A stretch of 28,724 nucleotides of DNA from contig QAXH01004367.1 in the NCBI GenBank assembly GCA_004335635.1, forward strand, positions 8,312 through 37,035, given 5' to 3'. The notes beneath the pieces are model-generated. The model made no database searches. It was given only the letters and a program-made list of their open reading frames with translations, and was not told the DNA's origin. This DNA comes from Chloromonas sp. AAM2 (lineage: Eukaryota; Chlorophyta; Chlorophyceae; Chlamydomonadales; Chlamydomonadaceae). The position numbers were made by a program, and so were the translations under genes. Below are positions 12,317-22,300 of the stretch, one piece after another. Position 1 is the first letter of the stretch. Each line of letters begins with the position of its first letter.

Positions 12317-12599
12317 CTTTCTTTTTTGTATGTACGGAGCCAAACGCTCATCATATTCGTGTATGTAAGCTGGCATCGGGATGAGGACGCATACAAGGCC
12401 GCTTTTACCCATCGTTTCCTGGTAGATGCGAAGATAATGATGAAACAGAATCAATGTCTCCCATCTGTGTGGTCGTCTGGCTGTGCTGATCAAATCGTAT
12501 CTTCCTGCCAGGCACCGGCAACCTGCTTGCGAGTGCCATTCCTCTCGGCTCATCACCACATGTACGTTTCTATGTGGTGCTTGGGTGCTTCACATCGCA

Positions 12600-15500
12600 T
12601 CAACGTCTGGCTGGGCTTGCCCGCCTGGCAGCACCATCAGAACCATATCCATCCAGTGACACTCCATTTTCGCCCCTGCCAAGCCCAAGCCTGCCCATAC
12701 CATCCAGAGCACCGCCTCTGCCAGCCCCATCCCGGTGCTTAATGGTCTCCTCAGGCGCATCGTAATCTATGTGTGCACTTCTGCCACGTCCCTCTGACTG
12801 CTGGTAGTGGTTCGGAGTGACCTCCCGTGTTGTGTGGTGGTGTCGGTTGCCTGCCTGCTCCCAGCCTTGGTGCCTTTGGTTGCTGGAGTACTCCATACCG
12901 TCAGACGTCAGGCAGCTGTGCACCAGCTGGATGCCATGGTACCTGACAATGTGCTGCACCAGTATCTCCCTGCAGTTGGTGAATTGTGAATTGGTTCGTT
13001 CTTCACGTTGTGTTCGTTGATTGGGGCCAAGCAACTGAAGACAGCCGCAGTCAAGGTCAATGCGGCCTGCAAGTGAAAGGCACAGTGTCCTGCAGCTGCT
13101 TCCTTCCGCACCCTTACCACGATCACCATGTACTACCCAACCAAGAAAACAAGGATTGGCCCAGGACTGGCAGGTATCCAATAATAACAATTCAGGATAA
13201 CTCAGAATGCATATCACCATGATTGAGTCACACAGAACTGTCCCAGAACTGGCAAACTTCTTTTCCCCCCCCCCACAATCTATGACAATTACCTCCACGT
13301 CATGTGTTTACGTTGCTGAGACGTTTCCGGGCCTTACCTGTCGCAGAAGGTCGCGGTGCAGTATGGTGGTGTTGGGACGTCCACTAGTTTGCCTGTTGGG
13401 TTGTACTCCCGACAGGTCTTGAAGAACGATGCTGGCTGCACCTGGCCAACAGTCACATAGTCCGGCTGGCAGTCGCGCATCGGGCATTCGAAGCGCGGAG
13501 GCGGTTCGTCACGCGCTGCTGGTCGCGCCGTGCACGCACTGCCCTGCCATCGCCACTTCATATCGTTCTTTTTGTCTGCGGAGCCAGGTCTTGCATTTGC
13601 TCCAGGCTGGAGCGTGCTAGGTGCAGTGAAAAACGTATGGGGTCCAACACCGTGTTTGGCTGGTTTTGAATCTGCGGAGGCGGGCGCATCGAGCCCTGCC
13701 ACAGGGCGATGAAAGCCGCCTGCTTTCCGTGCAGCGTCTCTCTTGAGCCTCGCCTCGCGTACAGGGTTGATGCGTTGTTGAGGACCGTTTGGCTTGACCA
13801 CTTGCTGAGGGCCGTCTGCGATCGCCATCACCCTCTCGGATGCCTGTCAAGAGGCAGCACACGGGAGCGGGACTACTGTAAGAGGAGGCGCCCAAATCCA
13901 GCATACCGTGGTTGTGCATGAGTCAGCAATCCAACTTAGAATCGTCATCCCGTGCTGAAGCGTTGTGTCTGCGTGTTGAGCATACATTCTATCCCTTGAG
14001 AAATGTCCTATATGTCATACATACAGGCATATAGCAGCTGCCTAGATAACCTGAGCGCCTTGTCATCCCGCCTGGCAGACATTCAGTGACTAGCCAAGGC
14101 GTTGCTGTGACCTCTGCCACTGCAGGTCTCGAACACGCACCATCAAGATCTCGTGCAGATGCAGTTTCTGAATGTGTGACCGCCAATTGACTGGCTCGCC
14201 CCACTGGCCACTGATCACAGTAGACACGGCTCTGCCTGCAGGCGCCAGTGTCAACAGATAGCTTTGAGAGTTTCTAGTGGAATCGTCGTGGGTGCTGTGC
14301 TGACTGTTCGGCATCAGGACAAACCGATCCCACAGTATCTGAGAGTGGGGCTGGCAGCGACCAACAGCAACCTGATTTGAATGGCATCACAGGTTGCAGT
14401 GGTGTTCAGGACCTGCTTGCCACACTCAAGCATCTCCGCTGCTGCTGCTGGAGTGTAGCCTGGCATGAGGGAGGCAGTAGTAGCACCTGTTACCTGTATT
14501 TGCTGTGCGGACTGTGTGCTCCCTGCCGTCCCCTGTGATGCCGCAAACAGAACAGCAACGCTGGAAGCAGGACTTCCTGCACAGTTTGAAGAGAGCGCAC
14601 AGGTAACAAGCGATGCTTACTGAGTCAGAGCTCAATTCATGAAGAGTATCATGTAGTGGTACGGCATCACATGTTCATCTCAGTTCAAGCCTGTGTCCTG
14701 ACGCTAGTACCAGTTGCCTGCTGCCAGCCGACCGATCATAGCATGACATGCGAGATGTCAAGAGCACCAGCGAACTGTCATACACATTGGAAGCAGCATT
14801 ATGCACAGGCTTGTGAAGAGCTGGGAGCACATGCAGTGGTACCTGCTAACGGCTAACCGTGGCAACACCATCATACATGAAGTAAACATCCAAACCCTCG
14901 GACACGAGTTAACAATACACAGTCAAACTCTGTCCCCTGGATTGTCAAAACACGCTGTGCAAATGCTTGCTAAACAGGCAATACTTACGTATGCAACGTC
15001 TCCAGGAATCCAGACGCGATCTGCATCTGCTGCACGATGCGATGGACGTAGCTAGGATTTATGACCGGTGGGGTGTGGTACGATACTGGGAGCTCCAGTC
15101 CTGCTATGGGACACTGCTGGCCAGAGCATGCCGCTGTATACAGCTTCCACACTGCTCTATACATGGCCTCTGTGTTGGGCATGCCTTGGAAGTGGTCCTC
15201 AATGAAATGGTCTGTCCATTGGTAGTTGTAGAGGTGCGTGGGGCAGATGCCTGAGCTTGGGACTGGGAAGGCACACTTGGCTGATGCCAGGTCGTCATGC
15301 GCGAGTGAGCGATCCAGACAGAAAGGACACCGCCTGCAGGCCATTGCATTGGAGTGGTGAGGGTGCATAAGACCATTCCATCCTTGGGCATGCATCACGT
15401 TTGAAACATGCACGAGTATTGAATCAATCGCTGTGCATGCCGCATTACTTCCTGGCCAAATGATCGGACAGACTGGCATGGTCGCCATCCAGCATGGTTT

Positions 15501-16028
15501 GATATGGTATGAGGAAGCTGACGGGTGGCATGTGATAGGGTAGGCATGTCATGTCATGCACTGCCTCTTTAGGATTAATGGCATGGCAATGGTGTGCCAT
15601 CAGCGGAGAGCATGTGACAGGCAAATCCTGGGCGAGCAGTGTCGTCTGAATACACGTATAAGGACCCATCCGTGCATTGTCCTCAGCATGGTGCATGTGA
15701 CAGGCATCCTTGGGCAGGCATTGGCTCTTGTTGCCCCATCTATGCATGCACCAGCATCGAAACATTCGCTGGGCATGTAGCATCTGGCCCGAGGCCCGAT
15801 GATGATACGGACTGGCAGTAGCATGTACGGTCGCATGCGCATCGCGTCAGTAATGCCAAGCGATGCGATGCAAACTTACTTGATGCCTTGTTTGGATGGC
15901 ATGGCGCTGTGTACAGCTTTGCTGAAGGGGCCGTGTGCCGGCCGAACAGTCGAGGGAATTCCATGACCGCCGAACTTTTTGCGGCGATGCGCACACTGAT
16001 AACAAGGACAATTTGAATCGTGCATCAT
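12600..16028 (-). CDS. Cys-rich protein of unknown function, 566 residues, six exons
   Basis: Exons: 16028-15880, 15333-14989, 14560-14325, 14235-14141, 13843-13338, 12969-12600 (stop at 12602-12600). The sum is 1,701 bases in one frame, with GT-AG at every junction. I do not recognise the family. The N-terminus carries a possible metal-binding set: NCPCYQC at residues 6-12, CPFC at 52-55, C70, C80 and H83. Residues 84-165 are aromatic-rich and look folded (THLYNYQWTDHFIEDHF). Residues 166-235 are an Ala/Thr/Gln linker. Residues 274-445 are basic and Pro-rich. A second conserved-looking block covers residues 400-470 (PTGKLVDVPTPPYCTATFC, then REILVQHIVRYHGIQLVHSC). The last ~60 residues are Gly/Arg-rich and probably disordered. 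The ATG at 16028 is followed at once by a second ATG at 16025. The gene lies 367 bases downstream of the AIMP1-like stop, on the same strand. A derived transposon protein was considered, but no transposase motif is visible. Confidence 0.6.
13153..13259. mobile_element. Small inverted-end element, copy 5 (last intron of Cys-rich gene)
   Basis: A diverged left part (ATTGGCCCAGGACTGGCAGG) and an exact right end (ACTGTCCCAGAACTGGCAAA) lie about 75 bases apart. The right end is followed by a TTTT(C)n run. Confidence 0.5.
15373..15480 (+). repeat. Dispersed ~107-bp repeat, copy B
   Basis: The partner of 2050-2157, with about six substitutions. It lies in intron 1 of the Cys-rich gene, 40 bases upstream (in transcript direction) of exon 2 at 15333, so it may contribute to the 3' end of that intron. 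Confidence 0.8.
15707..15817 (+). repeat. Dispersed ~107-bp repeat, diverged copy C
   Basis: The same order of landmarks as copies A and B is recognisable: CATCCTTGGGCA, TGCA.CA.CA.CGAAA, ATTCGCTGGGCATG, CTGGCCC and CGGACTGGCA. Substitutions and small insertions separate them. It lies in the same intron as copy B, which suggests local duplication. Confidence 0.5.
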
Positions 16029-16395
16029 GCAGAGTCAAGTGCACCGAAGTCTTACTGTAGTTAACCAGAGAACTTTGAACTTGAATGTTTCAACTACCTC
16101 AACGATTCACATGCCTGTCCTTTCCCTGTCCAGGAACATCCAATCCTGTGCGTGGGTGCCGATGTGCTTGGTTACCTACAAGGTGTCGCTGCTAACTGAC
16201 TGGAGGCCCTAGGGTTAGGTGTGACCAGATGCAACGTCGCCACGTATGTTCAAAATTTTGATTGTATGATGGATATGAACTCTCATCATGTATCTTCATC
16301 CAAGAGAGTACTCGCAATGATGACTCTTATGTCACATGGAAAGGGGTTGCCAAGGCACGAAAAACGATGGGACGATACGAAAGTCGGGACATGAA
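16029..16395. other. Intergenic region between the AIMP1-like and Cys-rich genes
   Basis: These 367 bases must hold the 3' UTR of the AIMP1-like gene and the promoter of the Cys-rich gene, which are head to tail. I found no TGTAA on the minus strand and no repeat family member here. Composition is more AT-rich than the flanking exons. Confidence 0.45.
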
Positions 16396-19123
16396 TTAAT
16401 GGATTGCCGAGCCATCTGGGATCTCAGGCGGCAATGTGACGAAGCCTTTCCCCGTGACCAGGGGCGTGCCTGCCACCGTGGCCATGCCCCCACCCTCCAC
16501 TCGCAGGACAGCTGCCACGGGCTTCCAATGGTCACTCTTCAACTGCATTTGCAAACGATGGTAATTCAGGAAATGGTGGTCAAACAGTCCAGTTGATGAA
16601 CCATGTTTACACTGTTCCCCATCATAATGGGCTTGGTCCAGGCATTACTTCTGGAAAACCCCAAAATCAACCCTGGCCTGTAAAGTAGCTTGAATTGCAG
16701 TGGGCGAGGTGAGCGCAGCAGAGTCCAGACAACGCCAACACAGGCCAGCGCCAGAGATTCAAACGAAAGATACCCAGCCCTGCGTGTGCCCTGATCTCTG
16801 CCAGACCTCTCTAAACCAATATTGGGATGCCACAAATATTTCAAGACGAGTGCCTGCCACTGCCCCTCAGTCAAAGCATGCTAGCCCTTCACGTGGCCCG
16901 CCTGCGCCAATTCAGTCGCCCAGTCTCATCTGCATGGCGATCGGCATGCTGCTGCCCGGTCTCACCTGCTTAGGTGTGTCGCTGCTGGGCACCCCACCCT
17001 GCACGAACACCTGCTCGCCCGGCTCCGAGCCCGGGGGCGGGAGCAGCAGCCGCACCACCAGGCCGCCGCCGGCAGGCTCTGTCTCGGCGGCAAGAAGCAT
17101 GGCCTCGCTCAGATTGCCTGCGTGAAGAACACCGGGCCTCGCCCCAGATTACTGCACCTTCACCCTTCCTGTGCCTCCAGAAGTGTGTACCAACTGTCCG
17201 CTTGTTGCTGTGCTATGCTATCCTGTACAGGGGGTAGGCACTCATATTTTCTCCGACCCACACCTCACTTTTGGCCAGAGAGGGGAACTGCGACCCACCC
17301 ACCCCTGACAGCCAATATACGAGTCCTGTGCTACCCTGTATCTGAAATAACAAGTGTTATCAGCTGGGCTTTCTGGCTATGTCTATCAGGAAGGGGTGTA
17401 GCATGACCTCCAACCCTTTTGTATCTTGAGAATTCCAAACCTACTGTCTGCTTGTTGCAAGCTGGGCTTCGTGGCCATGTTGATCAGGAAAGGGGGCGGC
17501 ATGGGATTGGCTTTGCCTTTGAGTGCACCTCCTCCAGTCATGTTGCACTTGAAAGGTTCGCAGTCTTTTGCAGGGTTTATGCAGTGCACGATACTCCACA
17601 CTGCACTGCTATTGAGACGCTGGCACCGTTTTGGTGAGCACCCACCTGCTAGCTTTGCGGGCTTGAGGTTGCACACCGCTGTCACAAGCACGCCCTGCAG
17701 CTGCTCCGGGCTGAGGTACTGACGCAGACCTGCGCACACCTGCAGGAAACAGAGAGAGAGAGAGAGAGGTAGAAGGTGAGAGAGAGAGAGAGCCAATGCA
17801 ATGTCAGCATGGCCATGGCAGAGGCGGCAATGTGCAGGCTGGTGGGTAGGCAAGTCATGCAGAAAGACAGCTCCCTGGGCCCTCATGTCGCTTTGAAAAT
17901 GGTGTTTGCATGGCATGCAGCATGACTGTGTTGCTTTGGCAATTTGCGCAGCTGGACTGAGGGCCAAACACAGGACAGCTGAATTGTGGAGGGTAGTGGG
18001 GGCATGGCCTTCACCAGCACAATGAGCGACAGGAAGCTATGCGCCAGGTCTCAAAAGCCGCAAGGGGCTCACTTTCTCGACCCTTCCCAGTGCCATGCAG
18101 ATGGGGTGTGTGCATTCGCCACCACTACGTATCAATTTGAAGCCAAGGTCTGAGGCGAGTGCACACACTGATGCAGGAAACAACAGACAGGTGCAGTACG
18201 TGCAGCAAGAATACCAGGACCTGAAGCACCGTATGTGCCAGAGCCACACCTGTCTGATCTCCCCTGCCCCAACGTCCACTGTCAGCTTGTACAGCTTCTC
18301 ACTGTTCTCCACCAAGTCAACAGACATCACCCGTGCCACCTATGCAAGCCCACACAATATCATTCTGAAAGGCCAAGCAGTGAAACTGGGTTGCTTGCCG
18401 TGTGAATGTCTAGTAGGCCGGTTACTTTTCGTTCCATCCACGAGCTCACAGATCATGACTTGGCAGCAGTTCGTTTACATGCAGGCCGTGACTGCGTGTC
18501 AGAGTGAGAGAAACGTCTGTAACCTGTCAAAGCCAGTTCCCATCCAACCATTGATGATTTGTGAGCAGTTGAGCCTGGCCAAAGCCTGTATGGGTTCTCG
18601 TGGTGATGATTTGCTAAGATTGCATGCCTGATGGCTGGTGGAACACACCTTGATGAGAACCTTCTGAAAGAGAGTTGCTACATCGCTGCTGCCTGCTGCT
18701 GCTGTTACTGCTGCAGCTGGTGCTGCTGCTTGCTTTTTTTCTTTCTTCTCCACTGCTGGTTTGTTTGCTTCTGCTGGATTCTGGGCGGGTGCAGCAGCTG
18801 CAGCAGGCGTCTGGCTGGCCGGTGTGGGTGCTGAGACTGGGGCTGAAACATCTGAAAAAGGCAGACGCAGGCCAATGTGGCATGGGCCATCATACGATGC
18901 AGACCATCAATCTCCAGGCGTTGCACTCAGGGCCAAGCCAGCCGTTCATGCAGCAGCCGCATGCCCACAGATGCTACAGCTGACTGTGCGGCTTACCAGC
19001 TTGTTGTGTCGTTACTGCCTGGCCTGGCTTCAACAAGGAATCAAGCTTGTTCAATGCTTCATCCAAAAGCTCCAGAGTCCTGGAGGTGATCGGCCGATCT
19101 ACGACTGGCTTGGTCGTTGCCAT
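16396..19123 (-). CDS. AIMP1: AIMP1/Arc1p-like tRNA-binding cofactor of aminoacyl-tRNA synthetases
   Basis: Exons: 19123-18997, 18851-18649, 18339-18250, 17739-17646, 17117-16966, 16542-16396 (TAA at 16398-16396). These give 813 bases, 270 residues, all phases agreeing. Residues 105-270 form the EMAPII-like tRNA-binding OB fold. Seen in order: VARVMSVDLVENSEKLYKL (family pattern: V-[GR]-x-V, then a Y before the second strand), TVDVGAGEIRQV, AGLRQYLSPEQLQG, CNLKPAKLAG, SEAMLLAA, and a closing strand near LVTGKGFVTLPPEIPDGS. CNLKPAK followed by S-x-AM is diagnostic of this domain. Residues 1-42 are helical (LELLDEALNKLDSLLK) and may dock on a synthetase. Residues 43-100 are an Ala/Pro/Lys-rich linker. 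There is no catalytic synthetase domain, so this is a free-standing cofactor, not a MetRS or TyrRS C-terminus. Known family role: delivers tRNA to synthetases in the cytosol. It is divergent from CCZ1, 219 bases away. Confidence 0.9.
17751..17793. repeat. (AG)n microsatellite forming a polypyrimidine tract
   Basis: AG dinucleotides on the plus strand are CT dinucleotides on the transcribed minus strand. They end a few bases before the acceptor TTTCCTGCAG of AIMP1-like exon 4 at 17739. The microsatellite therefore sits where the splicing polypyrimidine tract belongs. Confidence 0.8.
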
Positions 19124-19342
19124 CTTGAGCAACCACAAGAGTGTTCAGGTACAGATCGTCAGAGGACAACAAGGCACGGCAATGCGCGATATGCTGGCGA
19201 TGGTCGAAGAAAAACGATGACGTCCGTTTTTCCAGTTTGGATTTGATTATGGGACTGGGTTGGCTTTGCTCGTACAAGTGCTGTGTATGTTTGATCCATG
19301 TCAGATAACTGACCAAAGCCTGGGATTCGTTCTTAGGCAAGC
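19124..19342. promoter_or_regulatory. Divergent (shared) promoter interval of the AIMP1-like and CCZ1 genes
   Basis: Only 219 bases separate the two opposed ATG codons, so both 5' UTRs and both core promoters must fit here or overlap. No clear TATA box is visible on either strand. A TGACGTC motif (bZIP/CRE-type core) lies at 19218-19224. Assignment as a bidirectional promoter is inferred from gene arrangement. Confidence 0.55.
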
Positions 19343-22300
19343 ATGCAGCAGCTTGCACCCACAAGCACTGCTGCCCATGCACCAGCCTTCTGCGGCCTGG
19401 AGCACTTCACATGCTGCCTAGCCGTGTTTAATAGTCGCCAAGGACAGAAGGAGGGGAGGGAGGATGAGAAGGTCCTGGCTTTCTTTCCAACCAACACAGT
19501 GCCCTCAACTGCACGCACCACAATTGTTGGACTGGCGCAAGCACTGCAAGGATTCACTAACACATTCGTGCAGGCAAGGATTTGACATCAGCTCAGCAGC
19601 CGTGCAATGGATGATGCTCCTGGTTCACCATAATCGAAATTCCTGAGCATGCCATGTGGGATGCGTTGACAGTGCTCATGCTTCTCTCGCAACTCACATC
19701 GCATGAGTGTGGCATGCGCGTTAGCCCCCTTGCTGTTGATTCCCACCTGCATACATCACATACCGCATGGGGTCAACGCATGCACAGGACATGCAAGCAA
19801 CCCATGCGAGCACAGGGTATGCTGTGCAGTCACAATCATGCCATCGACGTGCAGTTCCCTGGCATGTGTGCTCATGCTTGTTCGCGTGCCCTTGCTGCAC
19901 AGGGGGATGCAAGCAACCAGGACCCGGTGCTTGTGATGGAAGCCCAGCACAACACATGGGTCACGTTTCAGTGCGAAGCCAGCATATGGATCATGATGGT
20001 GGGTGCTGGGAGCAAGGAAGCATACTTGATTGCTTCCCGGTGCTTGATTGATTTGTTACATCAAGGAAGCCGTCAAAGGACGCGGGACGGGTTGTGGACC
20101 GCCCTGACCTACCCTGAGCAAGAAAGGAGAAGAAAGGCAGAAACAAAGGCAGAAATTAGCCCAAAGGCAGAAAAGGCAGGAACGAACAAGGCAGAAAGAA
20201 AGGCAACCAGCCACGAAAAACAAGAACAGAGTACAGAACGCCATGCTCTACTGAAGTGCTGCCAGTACGATGTAACATGCAGGCGGCCGCAGGGGGATGC
20301 AGAGGTTTTCATCATAGTGGTTGCACCAGGAAAGCCCACATGCAAAGAGTGTGCATGATAGCAAGCCATGCACGAGACGAGGATGGACCTTGTGTTGACC
20401 AACCGTGAGCAAGGAGAAACCGAAAAGGGATTGGTCAGGGAAGAGAAGGACAGGAAGCAAAAGTCAGGAAAATGGGCAGCAGAGGGCTGGGCATAAGGCA
20501 TGCACGTTAAGGTGATATCTTTGCAACCTAGCAACACATGGCCCAACGGGGCCCTGCAAGAATCAAGAAGACCACCAGCAAGTGCAGTCAGGTGCAGTTA
20601 CCCCGATGCAAAATGCACCATATTTGTTGTCCCCCCAGCTTCTTTCACAGTGAGCTTCTCTATCAACAGGCGTACCATACATATGTACCTGTTATGTTGT
20701 GGTTTTTGGCTATGCATTCCCAATTATTCGCTGCCATTGTATCACAGTACTGCCCTCCGGTGGCCTCTGCAGGTCGTTAGCAAGGGCTGGCTGGGCAGCA
20801 GCTTCACTCACACAGCCTTGAAGGCGTACCTGCGCACCCTGCATGCGCTGGTGGTGCTGCTGCATGGGCCCATACAGCGCCTCACGGAGCAGGTGGGGCA
20901 CGTGTCACCTGGAGCTGCCACACCGCAAAGCTGTCGCATTCACCGACTACACTGTTGGCAGTATTTACTAGCGCGAGCCACGTTTGATTGCTTGGCACAC
21001 TTCTCAATTGTTGCAGCCAGATTTACGAATTCAATCTAGCACATTTCTGCTGCTATTGAACAACAGGAGCCTTTGCACAACTTGTTGTGCTGTGGGCAGA
21101 CTAGCCAGGCTGAACATGGCCCTGTCCACGCTCTCTGCATAACACAACGTTTACACTGTGTCGGTATCCAGCAACTGAGCCGCCGCAGCTACGTACCATA
21201 AGGGACGAAAGGGATTTGGAAAGCCAGAGCAAGGGTGAGCCAGGGTCGAGCTCATTGAGGAGACTGTTCACATCAGATAGATATTCCCGGCCTGTACATG
21301 CGACTCAGATGCAGTTTTCATAGTGTGACCGCTCATGACGTTGTTTGCTGTGAATTGCTGTTCCTTTGCCTTCAGGCCCCCGGTGTGCACGGGCCGCTGC
21401 AGTCCCTGCTGGACGAGGCCGGGCGGCTGCTGCTTTCCCAGGGCCCGCGCCTGCGCCTCGCCGCCGCCCCCGCGCCCCTGACAAGGGAGGCGTGTGCGCT
21501 CGCCAACCCGCTGGGGCTGCACCGGGGGATTCCCCTGCTCGTCACGCCAGAGACCCCCTACCTAGGTCAGTGCACGTGACGCCCCCTGCTGCGGGCGATT
21601 GTAACAGAAGACTCGAGCCAGCCCGTAGAATCGCATGATGTTATGCAGGCTCGCTTCCATCCAAGAGACTTAAGCCAGTGACCGGGTTAAGCCACTGATT
21701 GCCTTGATTGCACCGTATGACTCGGTCCTGGGTGCTTTCATGAGATGTCTTACCTCTTTCCTGACCACTGACAGCCGCCTGCCCATTGCTTGCAGCTGCC
21801 CAGTGCTTAGCGGGCCGGCTTCTCAACTTGCAAGTTGAATCAGCAAGTTGCACCACCCCACGCACACCTAACCTCTCTTCCCGCCCACCCTCCTTTGCCG
21901 GGGAGGACACGGAGCGACTGGTGGTGGGCGTGCATGTGGCCTGGCATGGCATGCCGGTGTGGAGCACGCTTGCGCATGGGGATGCAGCGGCATTGCATGC
22001 GCTCATGCAAAGGGCTCTGCTGCCGGTAGCAGGGATAGGCCGCAAGGTGGGGCACGTGCAGTTGTTGCTGCTGTTACGGATAGACATTGCTCATTGAGGC
22101 GCAAGCCAGGGCTCGTGTCCCTAGCACTCCCACAGGCTCAGGTATGCAGCAGTCATACACTTGAGAGAGAGAGGCTACACAACCAGGCTTGATGCCTGCC
22201 TGGATGCCTGCATACCTGCCTGGCCGACAGTGCTGGCATTGCGAGAGTGGTTGCGACAGTGCTGGCATTGCGTGGTCGCTGGACAATAGGATATGTGGTA

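Larger units (their letters stand above)
11142..12599. other. Intergenic region between the Cys-rich gene and the CCCH-ankyrin gene
   Basis: This 1,458-base stretch should hold the 3' UTR of the Cys-rich gene and the promoter and 5' UTR of the CCCH-ankyrin gene, both on the minus strand. It contains one copy of the TTTGCCAGTTCTGGGACAAT element with inverted ends at 12217-12316 and a minus-strand TGTAA at 11895-11899. I see no supported exon: the open frames here lack coding-like composition and do not chain. Confidence 0.5.

Noticed and set aside
14426..14635. Cys-rich minus-strand frame (CFQRCCSVC) considered as a zinc-binding exon
   Set aside because: A different frame over the same bases joins in phase with both neighbouring exons and stays open through 14325. 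The Cys-rich frame ends in a stop within the exon.
20056..20546. A 145-residue minus-strand frame, Phe/Ser/Cys-rich and hydrophobic-looking
   Set aside because: It lies over the purine-tailed repeat in CCZ1 intron 2. The hydrophobic look comes from reading a GAA/AGG-rich tract in reverse (TTC, CTT, CCT codons).
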